64,000 nt of DNA, taken from the NCBI GenBank assembly GCA_016716275.1, contig JADJWR010000003.1, positions 310,001-374,000 on the forward strand, in the 5' to 3' direction. Both the position numbers and the translations under genes were made by a program. Source of the stretch: Burkholderiales bacterium (lineage in GTDB: Bacteria > Pseudomonadota > Gammaproteobacteria > Burkholderiales > Burkholderiaceae_F). Under the pieces are notes generated by a model. It worked only from the letters and a program-made list of their open reading frames with translations, did not search any database and was not told the origin of the DNA. Shown one piece after another: positions 44,658 to 57,209 of this stretch. Position 1 is the stretch's first letter; every line of letters begins with the position of its first letter.

Positions 44658-44694
44658 GTGCGGGTCGGCAGATGCCGGCCTGCGCCCCTTTTTT
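44655..44694 (+). terminator. Riboswitch-associated intrinsic terminator
   Basis: A roughly 15-bp stem with three wobble positions (5' arm 44655-44669, 3' arm 44674-44688, loop AGAT) is followed by TTTTTT at 44689-44694. The 5' arm begins inside the last pairing element of the second glycine aptamer (CAGAGG), so ligand-stabilised aptamer folding would compete with the terminator. Confidence 0.85.
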
Positions 44695-44711
44695 CGTTCG
44701 GTGCCTGCCCG

Positions 44712-45809
44712 ATGCTCAAGCGAACACCCCTGTACGAGATGCACGTCGCCGCCGGCGCCCGGATGGTCGACTTCGGCGGCTGGGAAATGCCGGTCAACTA
44801 CGGCTCGCAGATCGAGGAGCACCACGCGGTGCGCCGGCATGCCGGCATGTTCGACGTCTCGCACATGCGCACGGTCGACATCGAGGGTGCCGCCAGCCGC
44901 GCCTTCCTGCGCCACCTGATCGCCAACGACGTCGACAAGCTGACCGCAGGGAAAGCCCTGTACTCGTGCATGCTGCGCGCCGACGGTGGCGTGCTCGACG
45001 ACCTGATCGTCTACTGGCTGGGGGCCGACCGCTATCGCGCGGTGGTCAACGCCGCCACCGCCGAGAAGGACCTCGACTGGATGCACAAGGTGGCGCACGA
45101 CGAGCGCTACCCGGTGTCGATCCTGCCGCGCCGCGAACTGGCGATGATCGCCGTGCAGGGGCCGCAGGCGCGGCCGCTGCTGAAGGAAGTGCTCGAAGGA
45201 ATCGACGGCGACGCCGCCGCGGTGATCGACGTCCTGAAGCCGTTCAGCGCCAGGATGGTCGACGAATTCTTCATCGCCCGCACCGGCTACACCGGCGAGG
45301 ACGGCTGCGAGGTCGTACTGCCCGCCGACGAGGTGTCCGAACTCTGGCGGAGGCTGCACGCGGTCAGCGTCGAGCAGTGCGGGCTCGGCGCGCGCGACAC
45401 GCTGCGGCTGGAAGCCGGCATGAACCTGTACGGGCAGGACATGGACGAGACGGTGTCGCCGCTGGAGTCCGGCCTGGCGTGGACGGTCGACCTGAAGGAG
45501 CCGCGCGAGTTCATCGGCCGCGCCGCGCTCGAGCGACAGCAGGCCGCCGGCAACCTGCGCCAGCTGCTCGGCCTGAAGATGACCGAGCGCGGCGTGCTGC
45601 GCGCGCACCAGGCGGTGTCGACCGCGCGCGGTGCCGGCGAGATCACCAGCGGCACCTTCTCGCCGACGCTCGGCTGCTCGATCGCGCTGGCCCGCCTGCC
45701 TGCCGGCGTGGCGGTCGGCGATACCGTCGAGGTCGACCTGCGCGGCAAGGCAGTGCCGGCGCAGGTGGTCAAGTTCCCGTTCGTTCGCAATGGCAAGGCA
45801 CTGGTCTAG
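44712..45809 (+). CDS. gcvT: Glycine cleavage system T protein (aminomethyltransferase)
   Basis: A 365-residue aminomethyltransferase that moves the methylene group from the lipoyl arm of GcvH to tetrahydrofolate and releases ammonia. It starts MLKRTPLYEMHVAAGARMVDFGGW. It contains VSHMRTVDIEG, the folate-site Asp in DDLIVYWL, RTGYTGEDGCEV and GARDTLRLEAGMNLYGQDMD, all diagnostic, and the length is standard. It is the first gene of gcvT-gcvH-gcvP behind the tandem glycine riboswitch. gcvH follows after 30 nt with a GAGGAGCATCG ribosome binding region. Confidence 0.97.
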   Translation: MLKRTPLYEMHVAAGARMVDFGGWEMPVNYGSQIEEHHAVRRHAGMFDVSHMRTVDIEGAASRAFLRHLIANDVDKLTAGKALYSCMLRADGGVLDDLIVYWLGADRYRAVVNAATAEKDLDWMHKVAHDERYPVSILPRRELAMIAVQGPQARPLLKEVLEGIDGDAAAVIDVLKPFSARMVDEFFIARTGYTGEDGCEVVLPADEVSELWRRLHAVSVEQCGLGARDTLRLEAGMNLYGQDMDETVSPLESGLAWTVDLKEPREFIGRAALERQQAAGNLRQLLGLKMTERGVLRAHQAVSTARGAGEITSGTFSPTLGCSIALARLPAGVAVGDTVEVDLRGKAVPAQVVKFPFVRNGKALV

Positions 45810-45839
45810 CCGCCGGTCAAAACCTTTCGAGGAGCATCG

Positions 45840-46226
45840 ATGCCGATCCCTGCTGACCTGAAGTACACCGAGTCCCACGAGTGGGTGCGCCGCGAGGCCG
45901 ACGGCACCCTGACCATCGGCATCACCGAGTTCGCCCAGGAGGCGCTCGGCGACATGGTGTTCGTCGAACTGCCCGAGGCGGGCCGCAAGCTAGCCAAGGG
46001 CGAAGCCTGCGCGGTGGTCGAGTCGGTCAAGGCCGCCTCCGACGTCTACGCGCCGGTGGCCGGCGAGGTGGCGGCGGTGAATTCGGCGCTGACCGAGAAA
46101 CCGGAACTGATCAACACCAGCGCCTTCGAGGCGTGGATGTTCAGGTTGAAGCCGGCCAACGCCGCCGACGTCGATGCGCTGCTCGACGCGGCGGCGTACC
46201 AGGCGAACGTCGACAAACAGAAGTGA
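45840..46226 (+). CDS. gcvH: Glycine cleavage system H protein
   Basis: The 128-residue lipoyl carrier protein of the glycine cleavage complex shuttles the aminomethyl group between GcvP and GcvT. The opening LKYTESHEWVRRE is family-typical, and the lipoylated Lys64 lies in VVESVKAASDVYAPV. The length is standard. An interspersed palindromic element occupies the 112 nt between this gene and gcvP. Because GcvH is usually needed in excess over GcvP, an RNA hairpin at this point could help set the ratio; that is inference. Confidence 0.97.
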   Translation: MPIPADLKYTESHEWVRREADGTLTIGITEFAQEALGDMVFVELPEAGRKLAKGEACAVVESVKAASDVYAPVAGEVAAVNSALTEKPELINTSAFEAWMFRLKPANAADVDALLDAAAYQANVDKQK

Positions 46227-46244
46227 CGTTGCGCCTGGCGCGGC

Positions 46245-46314
46245 GTCATCCCGGCGCAGGCCGGGATCCAATTACCAACGGCTGAACTTGGGCCCCGGCC
46301 TTCGCCGGGGCGAC
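46245..46314. repeat. Interspersed palindromic (REP-like) element, copy 2
   Basis: Two inverted 27-nt modules occupy 46245-46271 and 46288-46314. Each contains a CCCGGC-loop-GCCGGG hairpin closely matching the element at 11324-11394. It lies between gcvH and gcvP inside the operon and in the 5' untranslated part of gcvP, ending 24 nt before its ATG. Confidence 0.8.
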
Positions 46315-46338
46315 GACGGAACTGACAGGGAATCTTCG

Positions 46339-49221
<2,883 letters not shown>

Positions 49222-49370
49222 TCGAGCGACACGCTCGATCGCCCGGCGCCGGCAATGGCGGCCATGGCAAAGACTGCCGCCGGCGACGCCGAGCGGCCTG
49301 CCGTGCGCCTGTCGATGGCCGGTGGGCCGTGTTGGCTCGGACGGCATGTGCAGGTACCCGTCCGCACGCG

Positions 49371-52070
49371 ATGAACCTGCCGCGCCCGCTTGCCGTCTGG
49401 CGAATCGAACTGCTTGGGGGCCTGCGTGCCACGTCCGGTACGACGGTGCTCACGCAGTTCGGCAGCCGCAGGATCGCCGCCCTGCTGGCGCGGCTGGCGC
49501 TGGCGCCCCAGCGGTCGCATTCGCGCGAGGAACTGATCGACCTGCTTTGGCCGGAGGTCGATCTGACCATCGGCCGCAACCGCCTGCGGCAGGCGTTATC
49601 GACACTCCGACGGCTGCTGCAGCCGCCGGGCGCAGGCGATGTGCTGCTGGCCGACAGAACCGGGGTCCGACTCAATCCGCAGGCAGTCACCTGCGATGCG
49701 CTGCAGTTCGCGCAGCTTGCCGCGGCCGGCCACCACGTGCAGGCGCGGCTGCTTTACCTCGGCGAACTGCTGCCCGGCTTCTACGACGAGTGGATCCAGG
49801 AGGAGCGGCAGCGCCTGCAACTGATGTTCGAGCGGCTCGCAGCAGCTGCGACGGAGGCGCCGCCGCCGGCGCTGCCCGTCCGCCTTGCGACGGTGCCCGG
49901 GGTCGGGGTGACGGTGTTCCCCGACCGTCAGTTGCTGCTGCCTTCGTACCTGTCGGCATTCTTCGGGCGCGACGAAGAGCGGCGCGAACTGGCGGCACGG
50001 CTGGTCGGCCCGCGCCTGGTCACGCTGTCGGGTCCCGGCGGTTGCGGCAAGACTCGGCTGGCGATCGAGGTCGGTCGCGACATCGCCGACCGCTTCGAGA
50101 CGCTGGTGTTCGTCGGCCTGGCGGAGATCACCACGCCGAAAGGTGTATTCGAGGCCATGCAGCAGGCAATGCGGCTGGCGCCGCCGCGTCAGGATGCCGA
50201 GGCGCGGGTGCTCGACTTCCTGTGCGAGCGCGACGCGCTGCTGATCCTGGACAATTTCGAGCAGCTGGTGCCGCAGGCAAGCCAAGTGGTCGCGCGGTTG
50301 CTGGGTGCGCTGCCCCGACTCCGTTGCCTGGTCACGTCGCGCCGGGTGCTGATGATCGAAGGTGAGCACGAGTTCGCGCTGGCGCCGCTGCCGCTGCCGG
50401 CCGATCCGGCGGCGCTGGTCGAGTTGGCGGCCAATCCGAGCGTGGCGCTGTTCGTCGACCGCGCCCGTAACGCGCGGCCGGAGTTCCAGGTCACCGCGCG
50501 CAACGCCAGCGAACTGGCCAGCGTGGTGAATTCGCTCGAGGGCGTGCCGCTGGCGATCGAGCTGGCAGCGTCGCGCATCCGCTCGATGTCGATCACCGAG
50601 ATGGCGCGGGAGATCGGCAATCGGCGCGACTGGATCGCGCGACGCGGTCCGCACGGTGCGCGCGAGCCGCGCCACGTGTCGCTGGGGACGGCCATCGAAT
50701 GGAGCTGGCGGCTGCTTTCGCCCGTGCAGCAGCGTTTCCTGGTCGAACTCACCTCGTTTCGCGGCGGCTGGACAGCCGAGGCGGCGGCAGCGGTTGGCGC
50801 GGTGGCCGATGCGCGCAGCCTGCTCGAGCCGCTGGTGGCCGACTCGCTGCTTCAGGCGCAGGTCGATGCCTGGGGAAGCACACGCTTCTCGATGCTGGAA
50901 ATGATCCGCGAGTTCGTCGCCGGGCAAGACCACGACGACGTTGCCGCCGCGGCCCGTGAGCGGCACCGCCGGCACTTCCTCGATCAGGCACGGCGGCAGG
51001 GTCGACTCGACACCTCCCTGCTGGCGCTCGAGCAGGCCAACGTGGCGCAGGCGCTGCAGACCAGCCTCGACGACGGCGCGTTCGACACCGCCTTCGAGCT
51101 GGCCATCGCCATGCGGCCGTTCGCTGACGCCCGCGGCCTGGCGCCGCGGCTGATCGAACTGCTGCAGCGCCTGGCGGAAGTCGCGCCGCCGGGCGACACC
51201 CGGCTGTGTCGCGTGCACATGCTGCTGGCGGAGGCGTTGACGGTGTCCTGCCTGATGGACGACGCGCTGGCCCACGCGCGCCGTGCCGGCGAACTTGCCG
51301 GGCCGGGCCTGCTGCAGGCCGAATCGGCCTACGTGCTCGCCCGCACCAGCTGGGATCGCAATCTCACGGGGCGCGAGCACCTGCCTGCGCTGGAGCAGGC
51401 GCTCGAGGTCGCGCGGACCGACGGCGCGGCACACCTGCAGGCGCGCGTGCTCAACCTGCTCGGCGTCGTCGCGCTGCGCGACGAGCGCAACGTCGAGCTG
51501 GCCGAGGCGCGCTTCAGGGAGGCCGCCAGCGTGGCGCGCCGCGCCGGCCTGCCCCGACTGGCGGCGCAGAGCGCGGTCAACCTCGGCGTCGCCGCCCGCC
51601 GCCGGCGCGACTATGCGGCCGCATTGCGGCTGAACGACGAGGTGATCGGCGAGGGCCGCAGCCGCGGCGACTACACGATGCTGGCCGACGCGCTGCACGA
51701 CCGCGGCCTGCTGCTGATCGAGATGCGCCGCTGGCCGGACGCGGTGGCCGCGCTGCGCGACTGCATCGCCTTCTGCTGGCAGCACCGCGCCGTGATGACG
51801 CTGCTCTACGCCCTGTGGAACCTCGCCCGTCCCCTTGCGCGGGCCGGCGAGGCCGACACAGCGGCGAGAACGATGGGCTTCGCCGTTGCCTACTGGGAGC
51901 GGCATGGCGGGCCGCTGTCGGCGCAGGACCGCCGTTATGTCCGCCGCGTCGCCGCCCTGGCCGCGGCGGTCATCGGCACCGAGCGGGCCGATGCCGCGGT
52001 TCGCGAAGGGGCGGGGCTCGGCCTTGCGGCGGCGGTCAGGCTGGCGATGCAGTCGTCGGCGGACAGTTAA
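49371..52070 (+). CDS. SARP-type transcriptional regulator with ATPase and TPR-like domains
   Basis: An 899-residue regulator. Residues about 10-100 form an OmpR-like winged helix of the SARP/AfsR type (VWRIELLGGLRATSGTTVL, then RSHSREELIDLLWPEVD). A bacterial transcriptional activator domain (BTAD) follows to about 165. An NB-ARC-like ATPase begins at FFGRDEERREL, with Walker A GPGGCGKT at 221-228, Walker B DALLILDNFEQLVPQ and VTSRRVLMIEGEHEF. The remainder is alpha-helical TPR-like repeats to the end. Such proteins act as signal-integrating activators, mainly known from actinomycetes but also proteobacterial. The target is unknown; a LuxR-type regulator and a PEP-CTERM gene lie just downstream. 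Confidence 0.88.
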   Translation: MNLPRPLAVWRIELLGGLRATSGTTVLTQFGSRRIAALLARLALAPQRSHSREELIDLLWPEVDLTIGRNRLRQALSTLRRLLQPPGAGDVLLADRTGVRLNPQAVTCDALQFAQLAAAGHHVQARLLYLGELLPGFYDEWIQEERQRLQLMFERLAAAATEAPPPALPVRLATVPGVGVTVFPDRQLLLPSYLSAFFGRDEERRELAARLVGPRLVTLSGPGGCGKTRLAIEVGRDIADRFETLVFVGLAEITTPKGVFEAMQQAMRLAPPRQDAEARVLDFLCERDALLILDNFEQLVPQASQVVARLLGALPRLRCLVTSRRVLMIEGEHEFALAPLPLPADPAALVELAANPSVALFVDRARNARPEFQVTARNASELASVVNSLEGVPLAIELAASRIRSMSITEMAREIGNRRDWIARRGPHGAREPRHVSLGTAIEWSWRLLSPVQQRFLVELTSFRGGWTAEAAAAVGAVADARSLLEPLVADSLLQAQVDAWGSTRFSMLEMIREFVAGQDHDDVAAAARERHRRHFLDQARRQGRLDTSLLALEQANVAQALQTSLDDGAFDTAFELAIAMRPFADARGLAPRLIELLQRLAEVAPPGDTRLCRVHMLLAEALTVSCLMDDALAHARRAGELAGPGLLQAESAYVLARTSWDRNLTGREHLPALEQALEVARTDGAAHLQARVLNLLGVVALRDERNVELAEARFREAASVARRAGLPRLAAQSAVNLGVAARRRRDYAAALRLNDEVIGEGRSRGDYTMLADALHDRGLLLIEMRRWPDAVAALRDCIAFCWQHRAVMTLLYALWNLARPLARAGEADTAARTMGFAVAYWERHGGPLSAQDRRYVRRVAALAAAVIGTERADAAVREGAGLGLAAAVRLAMQSSADS

Positions 52071-52082
52071 CGATCGCCTAAC
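52067..52082 (+). promoter_or_regulatory. Possible further 11-bp-spaced TTAAC/CTAAC box
   Basis: TTAAC at 52067 and CTAAC at 52078 are 11 bp apart, like the boxes at 29183-29210 and 31237-31253, and lie 47-62 nt upstream of the next ATG. The first half-site overlaps the SARP gene stop. With only two short half-sites, chance is a serious alternative. Confidence 0.35.
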
Positions 52083-52128
52083 GGCTGCGCCGCACAGTCT
52101 TCTCCGTTGCATTCGAGCGGAGACATCA

Positions 52129-52572
52129 ATGGCGACTGCCTTGGCCGGGGGACGACAGCGCAGGACGCCGCTGGCCGGCGTCGACGGGCGCTGGCTGATA
52201 GAAACGCAATGGCTGCCGGACGAGTCCGGCGGCCTGTGCCACGTCACGACGCTGTATGCGGTGGTGCCGAAGTGCGCCAGCGTGGGCCGCTACCGGATCG
52301 TCGGCGGCGGCTTCAACGATCCGCTGTACTACGGCGGGCGCCTCGAAAGGGAGTTCGACCCGACCGCCGCCATTTCCTGTCCGGCGGGGTGGGACGACAC
52401 CCGGGTGCTCGACCGTGGCGATGCATTCTGGCTGTCGCTGTCGCGTGCGGCCGGCCCGGCGGCGCAAGCCGAGGCGGCGCGCCAGTGGCTGCAGGCGCGC
52501 TTTGCTGGCTTGCGGGTCTCGGTGCGCGTTGTCGGACGCGCCAGGCGCGCGCGCTTGCGGGCGGCGCGATGA
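52129..52572 (+). CDS. Uncharacterised protein upstream of a LuxR-type regulator
   Basis: A 147-residue soluble protein that I do not recognise. It has no signal peptide or membrane segment. A compact central region (VDGRWLIETQWLPDESGGL, then VPKCASVGRYRIVGGGFNDP) precedes an Arg/Ala-rich C-terminal tail (GRARRARLRAAR). Its stop overlaps the start of the LuxR-type gene by ATGA, so the two are probably made together. It may modulate that regulator or respond to the same cue, but nothing in the sequence shows a mechanism. Confidence 0.7.
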   Translation: MATALAGGRQRRTPLAGVDGRWLIETQWLPDESGGLCHVTTLYAVVPKCASVGRYRIVGGGFNDPLYYGGRLEREFDPTAAISCPAGWDDTRVLDRGDAFWLSLSRAAGPAAQAEAARQWLQARFAGLRVSVRVVGRARRARLRAAR

Positions 52573-53339
52573 ACGCGCCTGCACAGGCGCGACCGTGGCG
52601 CGCGCATTCGACGGCGCTGCCGACTGGCGAGGGACTGCTGGTGGTCACGCCGGCGCTTCTGATCCTCAGTGCCAATGCCGCAGCCGAGCATGCCATCGGC
52701 GCGGCCGACGCCCTGGTCGCAGTCGATGGGAGGCTCGCGGCGCTGAGGCCGCCGGACGACCGCCGACTTCAGGAGGCGGTCGACACACTGCTTGATGGCC
52801 GGGCGACGCGCTCCGGCGCTGCATTCGTCGGCCTGTCGCTGGCGCGTCGGAGCGGCCGTGCGGACTACCTGCTGCTGATGGCCCGCAGCAAGTCCTCCGG
52901 CGGGTCGGGCCGGCGGCTCGATGGCGCCGAGCCGGAACCGCACATCGTCGTCGTGATCCGCGACTTCGACGCGCAGCCGGCGCTGCCGATGCACCTGCTG
53001 CAGCAGTGCTTCGGACTCACGGCAGCAGAGGCGCGCCTGGCCGCGCGTCTGGCTGGTGGCTGCAGCCCGGAGCAGGCGGCCAGCGCCTTCGGCGTTTCGC
53101 TTGCCACCATCCGCGCGCACCTGCGCTCGATCTATCGCAAGACCGGCACGACGGGGCAGGTTCAATTCGCGCAACGGACGGCGGCGGTGTGGACGGCGAC
53201 GTCGGTCGCCGCAGCGACTGCCGCCTGGTCGGCGGCCTTGCCAGTGGCCGACTCGTTCAACCGGACGAGACGGCGAACTTCACAGACCGATGCCGGACGG
53301 CTCGCCGCGGCGGCCCTGGCACCGCGTCTAAGCCAATGA
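52569..53339 (+). CDS. LuxR-family HTH transcriptional regulator
   Basis: A 256-residue regulator. The N-terminal half resembles a PAS-like sensor (EGLLVVTPALLILSANAAAE, AVDGRLAALRPPDDRRL). The LuxR-type helix-turn-helix lies at about residues 140-205: FGLTAAEARLAARLAGGCSP, then AASAFGVSLATIRAHLRSIY and RKTGTTGQVQFAQ. A 50-residue Ala/Arg-rich tail follows the HTH, which is unusual because the HTH is normally C-terminal. It overlaps the preceding gene. The next gene is a PEP-CTERM protein with a sigma-54 promoter, so if this protein regulates it, the effect would be indirect or additional. Confidence 0.87.
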   Translation: MNAPAQARPWRAHSTALPTGEGLLVVTPALLILSANAAAEHAIGAADALVAVDGRLAALRPPDDRRLQEAVDTLLDGRATRSGAAFVGLSLARRSGRADYLLLMARSKSSGGSGRRLDGAEPEPHIVVVIRDFDAQPALPMHLLQQCFGLTAAEARLAARLAGGCSPEQAASAFGVSLATIRAHLRSIYRKTGTTGQVQFAQRTAAVWTATSVAAATAAWSAALPVADSFNRTRRRTSQTDAGRLAAAALAPRLSQ

Positions 53340-53372
53340 TCGGAAAGCGGAAGACGATCGGCCGGCGGCGAC

Positions 53373-53388
53373 TGGCACGAGAGTTGCT
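53373..53388 (+). promoter_or_regulatory. Sigma-54 promoter of PEP-CTERM gene
   Basis: TGGCACG-AGAG-TTGCT is a full match to the -24/-12 consensus TGGCACG-N4-TTGCW. The start codon at 53446 lies 57 nt downstream of its end. Sigma-54 promoters imply an enhancer-binding activator; PrsR-type regulators serve this role for PEP-CTERM genes in other betaproteobacteria, but none is encoded in this window. Confidence 0.85.
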
Positions 53389-53445
53389 GATGACCCTTTG
53401 ATCGATCCGACAACCGCTTCAGCCATCCTTCAAGGAGTACTTCGC

Positions 53446-54381
53446 ATGAGTGCATTGACTTGCCCCCGTCCAAAAGCCGACTGGCCGCTGCGCGCCGGCG
53501 TGCTTTTCAGCGCGTTAGGCCTGACGGCCGGCGCCGCAAGTGCCGCGATCATCGGCATCAACAATGGCAACCCGCTCGCCGCCCAGTACTACCTGAGCCA
53601 GGCGTACGGCGAGATCAAGGACACGACCGGCAACAACGAGCTGGCCGGCGGCGGCCGGACCGTCAATGACAGCGTTCCCGTCGGGCCGGCGAACGAAAGC
53701 GGAAGCCTCAGCGCCAGCGGCTCGGGGCTGACCTACAACACGTCGGCGACGCTTGGCGGCTTTGCCTCGGCGACCGCCTATGCATCGATTTCGGTGACGA
53801 ACTCCGTTGCCGGATTCGGCTACAACGCCGTGGCCTCGCAGGGCAGTCGCACGCAGGGCTACTTCTCCAGTCCGCAGACGCCCGGCAGGGTGGTGTTCAA
53901 CTTCGCGATCAGCGGCAGCCAGTCGACGCCCTACGACCTCGCCCTCGGCCGGCTGGATTTCCTGGCGCGCACCTTGACGCCCGGCTCCTCGTACTTCGAT
54001 GTGTTCGGCCCGGGTGCGCTTGCGGCGGTCGGTGCGGGGAACTACAGCTTCACCTACATCGGCTCGACTGCCGGTCCGCTCGACATCCTGTTCTATGCCG
54101 CCGCCGCGGTGGTGACCCAAAACCCGTACGGCAATGTTCCGGGCGGCGTGAGCTTCACCGCCTTCGCCGACTTCGCCAGCACCTTCAACCTGACCAGCAT
54201 CGAACTCTACGAAGCCGGCGGTCAGCGGATCACCGACTGGACGCTGACCGACCTGGCGACAAATCAGGTCGTCTTCGACCAGGACGGCCGCGTGACAGCG
54301 CAGGCGCCGGAACCGACGACGATCGCGCTGCTTGGCCTCGGCCTGGCCGGACTCGGTTTCACGCGGCGCCGGCGCCGCTAG
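53446..54381 (+). CDS. PEP-CTERM sorting domain protein (surface/exopolysaccharide-associated)
   Basis: A 311-residue exported protein. An N-terminal signal peptide (about residues 15-34, AGVLFSALGLTAGAASAA) is followed by a Ser/Gly/Thr/Tyr-rich, beta-structured body with few charges. The C-terminal sorting signal consists of APEPTTIALLGLGLAGLGF and then TRRRRR: the PEP motif, a transmembrane stretch and an Arg cluster. Such proteins are processed by exosortase and are tied to extracellular polysaccharide and floc or biofilm matrix. No exosortase (epsH/xrt) is in this window. The ribosome binding site CAAGGAG is good, and a consensus sigma-54 promoter lies upstream. Confidence 0.9.
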   Translation: MSALTCPRPKADWPLRAGVLFSALGLTAGAASAAIIGINNGNPLAAQYYLSQAYGEIKDTTGNNELAGGGRTVNDSVPVGPANESGSLSASGSGLTYNTSATLGGFASATAYASISVTNSVAGFGYNAVASQGSRTQGYFSSPQTPGRVVFNFAISGSQSTPYDLALGRLDFLARTLTPGSSYFDVFGPGALAAVGAGNYSFTYIGSTAGPLDILFYAAAAVVTQNPYGNVPGGVSFTAFADFASTFNLTSIELYEAGGQRITDWTLTDLATNQVVFDQDGRVTAQAPEPTTIALLGLGLAGLGFTRRRRR

Positions 54382-54484
54382 TTCGCGGCGCGCTTCGGTC
54401 GATCGGGCGGGCCGGGCCGCCCGCGCCGCCGGCTCGCCGCGCCGCCGGCCGTATGCTCGACCGGCGCCATCGCGGCGCCGGACC

Positions 54485-55321
54485 ATGCTGAAGCTCCTCG
54501 CTGCACTCGTCGTCGTCGCGCTGCTCGCGCTGCTGCTTTCCGGCTGCGTCGAGCGCCTGTTCTTCCATCCCGACTCGGCGCAGTACAGCCGGCCCGAGCA
54601 GTTCGGCCTGCAGCACGAGGACGTCTTCTTCGAGGCCGCCGACGGCTCGCGGCTGCACGGCTGGTGGCTGCCGGCAAAGGGCGTCGCGCTGGGCAGCGTG
54701 CTGCACCTGCACGGCAACGCGGCGAACGTCAGCAACCACCTGCCGCTGGTGGCCTGGCTGCCGGCGGCCGGCTTCAACGTGCTAATGCTCGACTACCGCG
54801 GCTTCGGCCGCTCGGAAGGCCGGCCGACGCTTGACGGCGTGGTCGATGATGCGGCCGCCGCGCTCGCCTACCTGCGTTCACGGCCCGGTGTGGACGGCGG
54901 GCGACTGATCGTGCTCGGCCAGAGCCTCGGCGGCGCCACCGCGCTGCGCCTGCTGGCGCGCGACGCCGGGGGCGTGCGGCTGGCGGTGATCGAGGCGGCC
55001 TTCGCCAGCTACCGCGGCATCGCGCGCGACGCGGCGATCCAGTCGGTGGTGCTGGCGCCGCTCGCACCGATCGCCACCCCGATGCTGCCGGGTGCGCAGG
55101 CCGACCCGGTGGCGGCGCTGGGCGCGCTGCGCGTGCCGCTGCTGCTGGTGCACGGCACCGCCGACGAGGTGATCCCGTTCAGGCACGGCGAGCGACTGGC
55201 CGCTGCCGCGCCGCCGGGGACGGTCTTCATCCGCGTCGACGGCGCCCGCCACATGGAGTCGCTGACCCGCGCCGACGTGCAGCGGCGGGTGCTCGAGGCG
55301 ATGGTGGCGGCCGTGCGCTGA
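54485..55321 (+). CDS. Lipoprotein alpha/beta hydrolase
   Basis: A 278-residue alpha/beta hydrolase of the BEM46/FrsA-like serine hydrolase group. The N-terminal lipoprotein signal peptide ends with the lipobox LSGC, so the mature protein would be lipid-anchored. The oxyanion strand is VLHLHGNAANVSNH, the nucleophile elbow is VLGQSLGGATALRLL, and the acid and His are in HGTADEVIPFRHG and GARHMESLT. I used the ATG giving MLKLLAALVVVALL; an upstream in-frame start is inside a low-complexity stretch. The substrate is unknown. It is the last clear gene of the block separating gcvP from sdaA. Confidence 0.9.
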   Translation: MLKLLAALVVVALLALLLSGCVERLFFHPDSAQYSRPEQFGLQHEDVFFEAADGSRLHGWWLPAKGVALGSVLHLHGNAANVSNHLPLVAWLPAAGFNVLMLDYRGFGRSEGRPTLDGVVDDAAAALAYLRSRPGVDGGRLIVLGQSLGGATALRLLARDAGGVRLAVIEAAFASYRGIARDAAIQSVVLAPLAPIATPMLPGAQADPVAALGALRVPLLLVHGTADEVIPFRHGERLAAAAPPGTVFIRVDGARHMESLTRADVQRRVLEAMVAAVR

Positions 55322-55478
55322 GGCGCGCCCGACGTTTCATGCCGCGATTCAGACGTTCTGTCCGCGCCGGAGGCGGTTTACGGAATTCTTAGCGGCGCGC
55401 CCGCTGTCGGCTGCCTAGACTCGCCGCTTCAAGAATCGACGAGGGCCCGTGCGCAGGCCGGCCCGTTCACAGGAAGCC

Positions 55479-55643
55479 ATGTCTTACCGAGTCTGGTGGC
55501 TGCTCGCCTTCTGGGCGCTGGGTGTCGGCGTCGCGATCGAGCTCGAGCCGCCGCAGGGCGAGCGCGAAGGCACGCAGCGGGCGGAGGCACGCGCCGAACC
55601 GGCGTCCGTTGCTGCGCGAGCCGTAACGAGCAAGGGCGGCTGA
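55479..55643 (+). CDS. Small single-pass membrane protein
   Basis: A 54-residue frame, MSYRVWWLLAFWALGVGVAI followed by a charged Glu/Arg/Ala tail. One transmembrane helix is predicted at residues 4-20. The ATG has AGGAAG 3 nt upstream, which is the main support; a GTG at 55449 would add ten residues. It ends 58 nt before sdaA on the same strand. No family is recognised and it could be a chance frame. Confidence 0.45.
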   Translation: MSYRVWWLLAFWALGVGVAIELEPPQGEREGTQRAEARAEPASVAARAVTSKGG

Positions 55644-55701
55644 ACCGCCGGCTGGTGCGCAGCCGCGTGCAGGGCGGCGCGCCCGGTGCGATGCTCCGCT
55701 C

Positions 55702-57105
<1,404 letters not shown>

Positions 57106-57160
57106 GTCGCGCCGCTGCGCATGGAAGTATTGCTGCTGCGGTGGCCTGCGTCACATCGCC

Positions 57161-57189
57161 AAGAAAGAAACCCCGCTCAGTGAGCGGGG
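57161..57189 (-). terminator. Intrinsic terminator of the minus-strand PEP-CTERM gene
   Basis: On the minus strand a 9-bp inverted repeat around CCCCGCTCA/TGAGCGGGG (57171-57189; tight, so effectively a 7-bp stem with a 5-nt loop) is followed by TTTCTTTCTT (57170-57161). It lies 21 nt after the restored PEP-CTERM stop at 57210. It also ends the convergent interval with sdaA. Confidence 0.7.
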
Positions 57190-57209
57190 CCGTCGCCAGG
57201 CGTTGCCAA

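Noticed and set aside
49222..49238. TCGAGCG-ACA-CGCTCGA hairpin after gcvP as a terminator
   Set aside because: Stem of 7 bp with a 3-nt loop and no T tract; insufficient.
55377..55392. TTTAC/CTTAG at 11-bp spacing as another response-regulator box
   Set aside because: Half-sites diverge from the CTAAC/CTTAAC form; mentioned only as a weak look-alike.
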